Of a stretch of 64,000 nucleotides of DNA, positions 1 to 7,674 are shown one piece after another (the stretch's first letter is position 1; each line of letters begins with the position of its first letter). The stretch covers positions 310,001 through 374,000 of the forward strand of contig NZ_JACTVJ010000005.1 in assembly GCF_014493765.1 (NCBI RefSeq). The letters run 5' to 3'. This DNA is from Streptomyces polyasparticus (GTDB lineage: Bacteria; Actinomycetota; Actinomycetes; Streptomycetales; Streptomycetaceae). The notes beneath the pieces are model-generated. The model did not search any database and was not told the origin of the DNA. It worked only from the letters and a program-made list of their open reading frames with translations. The position numbers and the translations under genes were made by a program.

Positions 1-1
1 G

Positions 2-478
2 TTCACCCGCCGCTATCTCACCCTGTGGCAGGACCACGGCGCCGACCCCGCCGACGCCTCGTACTCCTACGTCATGCTGCCGGGCGCGAGCGCGGCCCGC
101 ACCGCGGCCCGCGCCTTGGACCGCGACTGGCTGGAGATCACCGCCAACTCCCCGCAGCAGCAGGGAATCCGGGTGCCCTCGCTCGGCTTCACCGGCGTGA
201 ACTTCTGGGCGGCCGGGACCGTCGGCAAGGTCACGGCGAGCGCACCGGTGTGCGTGCAGATCCGTGAGAAGCGGGACGGCACGGCGACGATCTGCGTCGC
301 GGACCCTTCCCGTACGGTCACGGGTCTCACGCTCACCTGGAAGCGGCCCGTGAAGTCCGTGACCGCCAAGCCGGGGGCCGTGACCTCGGTGGAGACGGGC
401 CGCGAGCTGGTGCTCACCTTCGGGGATCTGAGCGGCAGTTACGGCGCCACGCACAAGATCCAGGTCCGTACCGTCTGA
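2..478 (+). CDS. PL8-family polysaccharide lyase, C-terminal part (5' end outside window)
   Basis: The reading frame is open from the window edge to TGA at 476-478, giving the last ~158 residues of a secreted lyase. The segment (TRRYLTLWQDHGADPADASY, then the core VPSLGFTGVNFW and FGDLSGSYGATHK) aligns by eye along its whole length with the C-terminal beta-sandwich of the next gene. PL8 enzymes (hyaluronate, chondroitin and xanthan lyases) cleave uronic-acid polysaccharides by beta-elimination outside the cell. The catalytic alpha-toroid lies off the window, so activity cannot be judged. It forms a tandem pair with the lyase starting about 95 bp downstream. Confidence 0.85.
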   Translation, partial: FTRRYLTLWQDHGADPADASYSYVMLPGASAARTAARALDRDWLEITANSPQQQGIRVPSLGFTGVNFWAAGTVGKVTASAPVCVQIREKRDGTATICVADPSRTVTGLTLTWKRPVKSVTAKPGAVTSVETGRELVLTFGDLSGSYGATHKIQVRTV

Positions 479-573
479 CCGTTTGACCGTTCACCCCTCC
501 CCCGCCCCACCCGTGCCGCAGGGCGGCGCGGGTGGGCGCGGCACACCCCTCCCTTCCCCCTCCGGAGACCGCA

Positions 574-3006
574 ATGACGCGATCCTGGTCCCGCCGTTCC
601 TTCCTCGCCGCCACCGGCACCGCATCCCTCACCGCGTTCGCGCTCGGCTCCCCGCTGTTCGGCGGGGTCGCCCACGGCGCCACGGAGCACGACACCCTGC
701 GCGCCAAGTGGCGGACGCTGCTGCTGGGTTCGGGGTTCAGCCCGACCGCCGAGCCCTTCAAGTCCAAGCTCGCCGAACTGGGCGCGAGCGCGGCCGCATA
801 CCGTACGGCGATGGCGCCGGCGAGCGGTTCGCTCTGGCCCGATCTGAACTTCGCCGACCCGGAGCCGGACACCGACCAGGAGTCGTACGGCTACTCGGGC
901 CGGATGGCGGAGAGCTACTACCGCCTGGGGACCATGGCCCAGGCGTACTGCCAGCAGGGCACCGGCCTCACCGGTGACGCGGCGCTGAAGACGGCGATCG
1001 TCACCGGCCTCGACCACCTCTACGCGCAGGTCTACAACGAGAACAGGACCCGCTTCGGCAACTGGTACAGCTGGCAGATAGGCGCCCCGCAGGCGCTGCT
1101 CGACACCTGCGTCCTGATGTACGAGCACCTCTCGGCGACACAGCTCGCCAACTACTGCCGTGCCGTGGACAAGTTCGTCCCCGATTCCGCCGTCGGCAGC
1201 TACACGGGGACCTCGACGGGGGCGAACCGCGTGGACCTGTGCCGGGTCCTGATCCTGCGCGGGGTCGTGGGCGCCGACTCGGCGAAGATCGCGCTCGGCC
1301 GTGACGCGCTCTCGCCTGTCTTCCCGTACGTCACCAGCGGCGACGGGCTGTACGCCGACGGCTCGTTCATCCAGCACACCACCGTTCCGTACACCGGGAG
1401 TTACGGCTCGGTGCTGCTCGGCGGCCTCGGGATGCTGTTCGCCCTGCTCGCCGGATCCACGTGGGCGGTGACGGATCCCAAACGGCAGATCGTGTTCGAC
1501 GCGGTCGAGAACGCCTGGGCGCCGTTCCTCTTCAACGGCCTGATCATGGACAACGTCTCCGGACGCGCCATCAGCCGGGGCATCTCCGCCACCGACCCCA
1601 AGGCCGTAATGGCCAGTGACCACCTGAGGGGCCACTCCATCCTCACCTCGATCGCGCTGCTCGCGGAGGGCGCGAGCGCGACCGAGAAGGCGCGCTGGCG
1701 GGGTCTGGTGAAGGGCTGGATCCAGCGCGACTACTACAGTCCCCCGCTGCAGAACCCGTCGATGGGCGTGGTCGGCCTCTCGCGCCTGCAGTCGATCGCG
1801 AACGACTCCGCGGTGACCGCGATCGCCGAGCCCACCGGCCACCGGCTGTTCCCCGCCATGGCCCGCGCCACGCACCGCAGGCCCGGCTGGGCCGCGTCCC
1901 TCAGCATGGCCAACAAGCGGATCACGTACTACGAGACCGGCAACGGCGAGAATCTGCGCGGCTGGCACACGGGGTCCGGAATGCTCTACTGGTGGGGCGA
2001 CACCTTCGCCAACGGGCAGTACAGCGACGCGTTCTGGCCCACGGTCGACCCGTACCGCCTGCCGGGCATCACGGCCTCGCGCAAGGTGCTCGCCGACGCG
2101 GCGGGCGGCGACTGGGGTGCGTCGATGCCCGATGTGAACTGGGTGGGCGGCGCGACGGACGGGCAGCGGGCGGCGGTCGGGCAGTACCTGCGCGGTCTGC
2201 AGTCGACGCTGATGGCGAAGAAGTCGTGGTTCTGCCTGGACGACGCGATCGTCTGCCTGGGCGCGAACATCCAGTGCAGCGACGGCACCACCGTCGAGTC
2301 CACTGTCGAGAACCGCAATCTCGGCCCCACCGGCGGCAGCACCTTCACCGTCGACGGCACCGTCAAGCCCGCCACGTATCCCTGGTCGCAAACGCTGACC
2401 AGCGCCACATGGGCGCACATCGGCGGGCACGGCGGCTATGTCTTCCCCGGCGGCGCCACGGTCAAGGCGCTGCGGGACTCGCGCGACGGCAAGTGGAGCG
2501 ACATCAACAAGGGCGGCTCCACGACCACGCTCAACCGCAAGTACCTGACGATGTACGTCGACCACGGCTACAACCCCACCGACGGCTCGTACGCCTATCT
2601 GGTCATGCCGGGCGCGACCACCGCGCAGACCTCGGCGCGCGCGGCGGACACCGGCTGGCTGCAGATCCTCGCCAACACCGATGACCAGCAAGGCGTACGG
2701 GTGCCCTCGCTGGGTTTCACCGCGGTCAACTTCTGGTTCGGCGGCACGGCGGGTGCGCTGACCGCGAGCGCGCCCTGCTCCGTGATGATCACGGAGAAGT
2801 CCGACGGTACGGCGGTCGTGTGCGTGAGCGATCCGATGCGCATGCAGACCGCGCTGACGCTGACCTGGAACCGTGCCGTCGCCTCGGTCACCTCCAAGCC
2901 GTCGACGGTGACCTCGGCGACCACGGGATCCCACCTGAAGCTGGTCTTCGGCGACTTGAGCGGTACGGCGGGCGCCACCCAGAAGGTGACGGTGAAGCTG
3001 GGGTGA
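574..3006 (+). CDS. Secreted PL8-family polysaccharide lyase (hyaluronate/chondroitin/xanthan lyase type)
   Basis: An 810-residue protein, about the usual PL8 length. The start ATG follows GGAG by a few bases and opens with a twin-arginine signal (RRSFLAATG, residues ~7-15) and an export cleavage region near AHGA; an upstream in-frame GTG/ATG would precede the signal and is disfavoured. The N-terminal half is the alpha/alpha-toroid, with NWYSWQIGAP from residue 163, TGANRVD, then FIQH (His268) and YTGSYG (Tyr277), which match the His/Tyr pair used for beta-elimination, and GRAISRG. The C-terminal half is the beta-sandwich. The product should act outside the cell on a uronate-containing polymer; the substrate cannot be read from sequence. 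It sits directly after a homologous lyase and probably arose by tandem duplication. Confidence 0.9.
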   Translation: MTRSWSRRSFLAATGTASLTAFALGSPLFGGVAHGATEHDTLRAKWRTLLLGSGFSPTAEPFKSKLAELGASAAAYRTAMAPASGSLWPDLNFADPEPDTDQESYGYSGRMAESYYRLGTMAQAYCQQGTGLTGDAALKTAIVTGLDHLYAQVYNENRTRFGNWYSWQIGAPQALLDTCVLMYEHLSATQLANYCRAVDKFVPDSAVGSYTGTSTGANRVDLCRVLILRGVVGADSAKIALGRDALSPVFPYVTSGDGLYADGSFIQHTTVPYTGSYGSVLLGGLGMLFALLAGSTWAVTDPKRQIVFDAVENAWAPFLFNGLIMDNVSGRAISRGISATDPKAVMASDHLRGHSILTSIALLAEGASATEKARWRGLVKGWIQRDYYSPPLQNPSMGVVGLSRLQSIANDSAVTAIAEPTGHRLFPAMARATHRRPGWAASLSMANKRITYYETGNGENLRGWHTGSGMLYWWGDTFANGQYSDAFWPTVDPYRLPGITASRKVLADAAGGDWGASMPDVNWVGGATDGQRAAVGQYLRGLQSTLMAKKSWFCLDDAIVCLGANIQCSDGTTVESTVENRNLGPTGGSTFTVDGTVKPATYPWSQTLTSATWAHIGGHGGYVFPGGATVKALRDSRDGKWSDINKGGSTTTLNRKYLTMYVDHGYNPTDGSYAYLVMPGATTAQTSARAADTGWLQILANTDDQQGVRVPSLGFTAVNFWFGGTAGALTASAPCSVMITEKSDGTAVVCVSDPMRMQTALTLTWNRAVASVTSKPSTVTSATTGSHLKLVFGDLSGTAGATQKVTVKLG

Positions 3007-3145
3007 CCTGACGGCGCCTCGCGGGTGACCGCGGGGCAACGGTTGCGCCACGCCCGGAAGCGGGCCGAACGCGGCGCGGGGGTGCGGCGTCACAGGGGTA
3101 CTCCGCCGCACCCCGGCGTGCGGCCACCGCCTCCTGGGGGACTCC

Positions 3146-4063
3146 ATGCGCACCGTCATCACCCGCTGCACCCGGCTCCTGCTGCCCCTCGCCCTGCTGA
3201 CCGCGCTCGCGGGGTGCGGGGACTCACCGCCGGCTGATTCCGGCGTCCGGCACAAGCCCGCGCCCGTCCCTTCGGGGGTACCGGCGAGGGCACAGGAAGT
3301 CGCCGACGCCTGGAACGGATCGCGGGCCGCCGAACAGTGGCGCCAGGGATACTTCCCGATGGGGCCCGTGATCCAGGTCCCCGCAGGCGGCTTCCACAAC
3401 GCGGCGGACGAACGGGCCTACCTGACACAGAACTTCGGCGTGCGCGGCGAGCTGCCCGTCGAGATGCCGAAGACGGGCGAGGCGCGCTGGCCCGACGGCG
3501 CCACGCTCGCCCGCCCGCTCATCACGGTCCGCGCGGCGTACGAGAGTTTCGCCGGGACCGTGAACGACGACCACCGCCTCATCGTGACGCGCGTCGAGCT
3601 CGGCGAGATGACGCTGGAATCCCAGCGCGGTCCGGTGACGGTGCCCGCATGGCTGTTCGGCCTGAAGGGGTACGACACCCCGCTGAAGCGGTCCGCCCTG
3701 GTGCCGTCGAAGCTGCCCGCGTCCCCGATCGCGCCGCTGCCCAGGACCGGCGAGTCCGAACTCGACCAGCTGGACGGCGTGTTGGACTTCTCCGTGGACG
3801 GCCGCTCCATGACGGCACGGGCCCGGCACGGAGCCTGCGACGACGGGCCGAGGGTCGCCGTGCTCGAACACGGCGGGACCGTGGTGCTCTCGGCCTCCGT
3901 CGCCGATGCGACGCCGGGCGACCTGTGCACCAGTCAACTCCTCGTCGAAAGCGTGCAGGTGAAGCTGGAGCGGCCGCTCGGGGACCGCGTCCTGCTCGAC
4001 GCGTTCACGGGACTGCCGGTGCCGTACGGGGAGATGCACGGGTGGGCGAAGAGCTGGAGTTGA
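3146..4063 (+). CDS. Secreted lipoprotein, function unknown
   Basis: A 305-residue protein with a lipoprotein signal: basic n-region, hydrophobic core LLLPLALLTAL and lipobox LAGC at residues 21-24, so it should be anchored outside the membrane. The start is supported by GGGGGA about 6 bp upstream. The mature part is rich in charged and proline residues, with no transmembrane segment and no catalytic motif I recognise. It follows the PL8 lyase by about 140 bp, which would fit a carbohydrate-related surface role, but that is only context. Confidence 0.8.
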   Translation: MRTVITRCTRLLLPLALLTALAGCGDSPPADSGVRHKPAPVPSGVPARAQEVADAWNGSRAAEQWRQGYFPMGPVIQVPAGGFHNAADERAYLTQNFGVRGELPVEMPKTGEARWPDGATLARPLITVRAAYESFAGTVNDDHRLIVTRVELGEMTLESQRGPVTVPAWLFGLKGYDTPLKRSALVPSKLPASPIAPLPRTGESELDQLDGVLDFSVDGRSMTARARHGACDDGPRVAVLEHGGTVVLSASVADATPGDLCTSQLLVESVQVKLERPLGDRVLLDAFTGLPVPYGEMHGWAKSWS

Positions 4064-4182
4064 GCGATCCGACCGTCGGTCCGGCCTGAAAAGGCCCAGG
4101 AGCGTACTGAGTAGCCGTACTCATGCCGGACCGCCCCGCCCGCGCCACCATGCCTGAAAGGGGCCGGCTCCGAGGAGGCGTC

Positions 4183-4950
4183 ATGGGCAAGGTGCTGGGA
4201 GCGTTCGCCGTCGCGGGAGCCGCGGTGCTCGCGCTCGTCATCGCCTACGCGGTGGGCGCGCCGCCCGAGCTGGTGCTCGGCGTCGGGGCGGCGGTGCTCG
4301 GACTGCTCTGGCTGCTCCTCCTGCTCACCGCGCCGTGGAACCTCTACTTCCGCGCACACTCCGTGCTCGCCGAGATCGCGGTCAGCCGCGAGAAGGGCCT
4401 CACCGTCTCGAAGGAACGGGACGGTGAGGCGCGCCGGATCGCCCGCACGATGCTGCGGGTGGCCGTCGCCGGGCATGTCGTGACGGCCGCCGTCGTGCTC
4501 GCCGCGGGCCTGGCCGCCGACCGGGCCCTCGGCTACTGGGCCGCGGGCTTCTTCCTGCTCAGTACGGCCTTCCGGCCCGCGGGCGCGTACTTCGCCCAAC
4601 TGCGGCGGCGCCTCGGCCTGTTGCTGCGCGACGTGCGCTTCCCGCGGGACGACGTCGCCGAGCTGCGGCTGCGCGTGGACCGCTTCGCCTCCGCGACGAA
4701 GCTGCTGGAGGAGAAGGCCGAGGAACAGTACCGGGCGCTCGCGCAGCTCCGCGGCACCGTCGACGCCCTGGCGCACTCGTCCTATCGGCGCGCGGACGAG
4801 GCGGACCGCAGGTATGCCGCGCTGGCCGGGGAGTTCGAGGAGAAGGTGAACCGGCTCTCGGACAACGAGGAGATCATCGTGGGCCTGAAGGCGTTTCTGC
4901 GGCTGCTGCGGGCGCAAGGGGCGGGTCCGGTGGAGGGGCCTGTGGGATGA
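4183..4950 (+). CDS. Membrane protein with C-terminal coiled coil, function unknown
   Basis: A 255-residue protein. The ATG at 4183 is chosen over in-frame upstream starts because GAGGAGG sits 5-7 bp before it. There are two hydrophobic hairpins (about residues 4-48 and 86-130: ALVIAYAVGAP, LLWLLLLLTAP, VVLAAGLAA, GYWAAGFFLL), followed by a long charged helix (about residues 140-245) with heptad-like leucine spacing that looks like a coiled coil. It may anchor or scaffold something at the membrane. Its TGA overlaps an ATG (ATGA) that opens the degraded gene downstream, so that gene may once have been translationally coupled. I do not recognise a named family. Confidence 0.75.
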   Translation: MGKVLGAFAVAGAAVLALVIAYAVGAPPELVLGVGAAVLGLLWLLLLLTAPWNLYFRAHSVLAEIAVSREKGLTVSKERDGEARRIARTMLRVAVAGHVVTAAVVLAAGLAADRALGYWAAGFFLLSTAFRPAGAYFAQLRRRLGLLLRDVRFPRDDVAELRLRVDRFASATKLLEEKAEEQYRALAQLRGTVDALAHSSYRRADEADRRYAALAGEFEEKVNRLSDNEEIIVGLKAFLRLLRAQGAGPVEGPVG

Positions 4951-5020
4951 GCTGGGGGCCGGTCCGTGGGCCGAGCTGCGGGCCGAGCCGTTGGCCGACG
5001 TGTCGGCCGGCCTGTCCTGC

Positions 5021-5819
5021 GGCACGGGTGCTGGTCGGCGGCCGAGTGCGGGGCGGCCCATGGCTCCTTCGCCGAGTACGCGGACGACGCGTACCACGCC
5101 CGCGCCGACCGGGTTCGGCCGCCTTCACCGCGGACGGCAAGCTGGTCTGGGCCCACGTGCGGTCCACGGAGTCCTGGCCGGACGAGGAGTGGCTGGTCCT
5201 GGACGCGCTCGACGGAACGGTCCTCGGCCGTGCGGGTACGGGCACGGTGGGGTCCGCGTCGGTCACGTGCGCCCCCGCACACGGCCCGCACATGGGCCTC
5301 TCCGTGGGCGAGGGCGACGAGGACTCCCCTGCCCTGTGGAGCAGTTGGGACGGCCGGCGCCTGACCTTCGAGCGCATCGACGGGGTGCTCATCCAGGACA
5401 TCAGCCCGTCCGGCCGCCGCATCCTGTGCACCGACCCGGGGCAGTGGGCCCTGTACCTCCACGAGAGCTCCGACGGACGGGAGGCGGCACGCCTCGACGC
5501 AGCGGACTCCGTGCCGCCCGTGCCGGGGCACGACATGGCCCGGTGGGGCTACGAAGGGGCCTGTCCCTACGAGTACGGCGCGGTCGTCTGCACGGAGGAG
5601 GACGCCGGGACCCCACGCCACTGGCTGGTGAACCCGCGCACCATGTCCCTGCGCGGACAGATCGCCTACCCCGTTCCGGCCCACGGCGGCCCACGCCCCG
5701 CCGGCCCCGGCCCGTGGTGGACCTTCGGCGAGAGCGGCGCACGGGTGCACTTCTGGAGCCTCGCCGAGGAGTACCGAGCCGGCCCCAGTCAGATGGCGTC
5801 CAGTTCCACTTCCTCGTAG
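5021..5819 (+). pseudogene. 5'-truncated, frameshifted copy of the propeller-like gene at 6466-7596
   Basis: From about 5112 to 5819 one frame encodes GSAAFTADGKLVWAHVR, MGLSVGEGDEDSPALW and PSGRRILCTD, clearly paralogous to the gene at 6466-7596. The upstream homologous stretch (RHGCW...EC...YADD, about 5025-5090) lies in a different frame, so a frameshift falls near 5100-5112. The first ~140 residues of the paralogue are missing and replaced by low-complexity G/R/P-coding sequence. A continuous frame from ATG 4947 exists, but its first ~53 residues are this low-complexity sequence and are unlikely to be native. The 3' end overlaps the convergent SUKH-like gene by 31 bp. A sequencing error could explain the frameshift but not the missing 5' part. 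Confidence 0.7.
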
Positions 5820-6394
5820 ACCCGGTCCCACCAGGTGTCCATGGCGAATGCGGGCGGGTCGAGTTCCCTGAGGCGGTCCCTGATCTCCAGGCCGAAGGCC
5901 ACCCGGGCCGCTTCCGCCGGATCCACGTAGTCGTCCGCGCCCTCGTCGGACTCCGGATCGTCGTCCTCGAGGTCGTCGAAGTCGTCTACGTGCTCGCACC
6001 GGTGGTCCCACGCCGCGAGGGCGTCGAGGAACGCGAGCAGCGAGGAGTTCACGAAGCGCGGCTGCGGCAGTGACGGATCGAGCACCAGCACCCTTCCCTC
6101 GTCGTCGAGGACGTACTCAGGGTCCTGGGATCCAGGGCTCAGCTCGGGATTCGGCCGGCCGAGCCGCCAGTACCGGGCGCCGGCCTTGTCGGAGATCTCC
6201 GTGAAGGGGGCCGCGACGGGGTTCGGGTGGAACAGCGCGGCCTCCCGGGGGAGCCCGAAGGTCTCGGCCACGTCGCGAGCCCGGCGCACGGGAGCCGGCC
6301 ACGCCCCCGTATCCGCGAGGCCATCGGCGCCGAGCGAAAGCACCCCGCTCTCCTCCCACGAGGAGGCGTTCAGCCATTGAGGTGCGTATCCCAC
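5789..6394 (-). CDS. SUKH-4-like protein, candidate immunity protein
   Basis: A 201-residue acidic cytoplasmic protein with no signal. GTG start with GAAGGGA 6 bp upstream. The pattern FGLPR, then PNPELSPGSQ, a GRVLVLDPS strand and RFVNSSLLAFLDALAAW, followed by an Asp/Glu-rich linker, resembles the SUKH-4 group of the SUKH superfamily. That superfamily supplies immunity proteins in bacterial polymorphic toxin systems. It lies between two paralogous propeller-like genes and on the same strand as the giant RHS toxin upstream, but a convergent gene separates them. Whether it neutralises that toxin is inference. The family call is from pattern recognition only. Confidence 0.6.
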   Translation of the reverse strand: MGYAPQWLNASSWEESGVLSLGADGLADTGAWPAPVRRARDVAETFGLPREAALFHPNPVAAPFTEISDKAGARYWRLGRPNPELSPGSQDPEYVLDDEGRVLVLDPSLPQPRFVNSSLLAFLDALAAWDHRCEHVDDFDDLEDDDPESDEGADDYVDPAEAARVAFGLEIRDRLRELDPPAFAMDTWWDRVYEEVELDAI

Positions 6395-6465
6395 GGACGT
6401 TCCCTTCGCTGACAGTGCACCGACGAACCGCCCAGGAGCGTACCGACCCCGGCAGGTGTGCCAGC

Positions 6466-7596
6466 ATGCGGTGCATGTCCACCGATCCTATGAACGGAGG
6501 GTCCGTGCTCCGCGCGGCCCGTCTCGTCGCCACCGTCCCGGCTCCGCTCGAACCCGGTTCCGCCGACGCCCCCTTCCTGCAGCACACGGGCGGCCGACGG
6601 CTGGTCGTCCAGCGCGCGGACACCGAACTCGCCGTGCTCGACACCGCGTCGGGCGACGTGGTGCGCTTCCCCGCGCCCTGGCCGCGCAGCCTCGGCACCG
6701 TGGCGGTCTCCCCCTCCGGTGACATCGCCGTCTTCGCCGGGCTGCACGCCGTACGGGCGGTGGCCGCTTCCGGGGCCACGCTCTGGGAGCTGCGCCACGC
6801 GTGCTGGGCCGATGAATGCCCCGAGATGCACGAGGAGTTCGGGAGTTATGCCGACGACTGCGACGAGGGCGGCGAGCACGAGTACGCCGGCAGCGGCTCG
6901 GCGGCCTTCTCCTGCGACGGCAAGCTGCTGTGGGCCCACGTACGCGGCCCGCTCGCGGCGGACGGTGCCGCGGACGACGCGGCCTCCGATGAGTTCTGGC
7001 TGGTCCTCGACGCGGCCGACGGCCGGGTCCTCGCCCGCACGAGCACGGGCACCGTGGCCTCGGGTTCCTTCCACACCGTGCATCCCGACCCGGCGCAGAT
7101 GGGTCTGAGCGTCGGCGAGGGTGAAGAGGGGTCTCCGGCCCTCTGGGGCCGGCTCGACGGCGGCGTGCTGTCCGTACGCAAGATCGACGACGAGACCGTA
7201 CTGCTCGACGCAAGCCCGTCGGGGCGCCACCTCCTCGCCACCGATGTCCAGCAGGACGCGCTGTATCTGCACGCGGCCGAGGACGGCACGATCCTGCGGG
7301 ACCTCGACGCGGACGGAGCCGTACCGCCGCATTCCCAAGGCGGCCGCGTCTACTGGGACTTCGCGGCCGCCTTCACCGACGAGAGCACCGCCGTCGCGGG
7401 CACCTCGGGCAGCGACGCCGGATACGGCCCGGGCCGCCACTGGCTGATCGGCACGGACGACATGGCGGTGCGGGCCCTCATCAGCTACCCGCGGCCCGTG
7501 TCAGGACCGGTGCGGGCGGCGGGTGAAGGCGCCTGGTACACGGTCTCCGAGGACCGTACGGCCGTCCTCGTATGGGAGTTGGCGCAGGAGAGCTGA
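6466..7596 (+). CDS. Propeller-like (WD40/PQQ-type repeat) cytoplasmic protein, function unknown
   Basis: About 376 residues with recurring beta-strand blocks (LAVLDTASGDVVRFP, TVAVSPSGDIAVF, LLWAHVRG, FWLVLDAADGRVLARTSTGT, LDASPSGRHLLATD), the look of a beta-propeller without clear GH-WD signatures. No signal peptide. The start is uncertain: ATG 6466 has AGGTG 7 bp upstream, ATG 6475 and 6490 are also in frame, and GTG 6505 follows GGAGG by 4 bp. A degraded paralogue lies at 5021-5819 on the other side of the SUKH-like gene. It ends in a hairpin terminator shared with the convergent RHS toxin gene. Neighbours suggest a link to the toxin locus, but no role can be assigned. Confidence 0.7.
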   Translation: MRCMSTDPMNGGSVLRAARLVATVPAPLEPGSADAPFLQHTGGRRLVVQRADTELAVLDTASGDVVRFPAPWPRSLGTVAVSPSGDIAVFAGLHAVRAVAASGATLWELRHACWADECPEMHEEFGSYADDCDEGGEHEYAGSGSAAFSCDGKLLWAHVRGPLAADGAADDAASDEFWLVLDAADGRVLARTSTGTVASGSFHTVHPDPAQMGLSVGEGEEGSPALWGRLDGGVLSVRKIDDETVLLDASPSGRHLLATDVQQDALYLHAAEDGTILRDLDADGAVPPHSQGGRVYWDFAAAFTDESTAVAGTSGSDAGYGPGRHWLIGTDDMAVRALISYPRPVSGPVRAAGEGAWYTVSEDRTAVLVWELAQES

Positions 7597-7620
7597 CCGC
7601 CTGCGCCGAGAACGCGGAAC

Positions 7621-7648
7621 GGCCCGCCGGTCCGAGGACCGGCGGGCC
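7621..7648. terminator. Bidirectional hairpin terminator
   Basis: Perfect 13-bp arms (GGCCCGCCGGTCC and its complement) separated by 2 bases, between the convergent propeller-like gene and the RHS toxin gene. Confidence 0.8.
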
Positions 7649-7674
7649 GCTGTCATCACACAGTCAGCGCATGG

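Noticed and set aside
439-3399. Open frame of 986 codons on the minus strand across the PL8 gene
   Set aside because: Arg/Ala-rich shadow of a well-supported secreted lyase on the other strand.
5789-6394. SUKH-like protein as proven immunity partner of the RHS toxin
   Set aside because: Distance, an intervening convergent gene and the broad target range of SUKH proteins leave this only a hypothesis.
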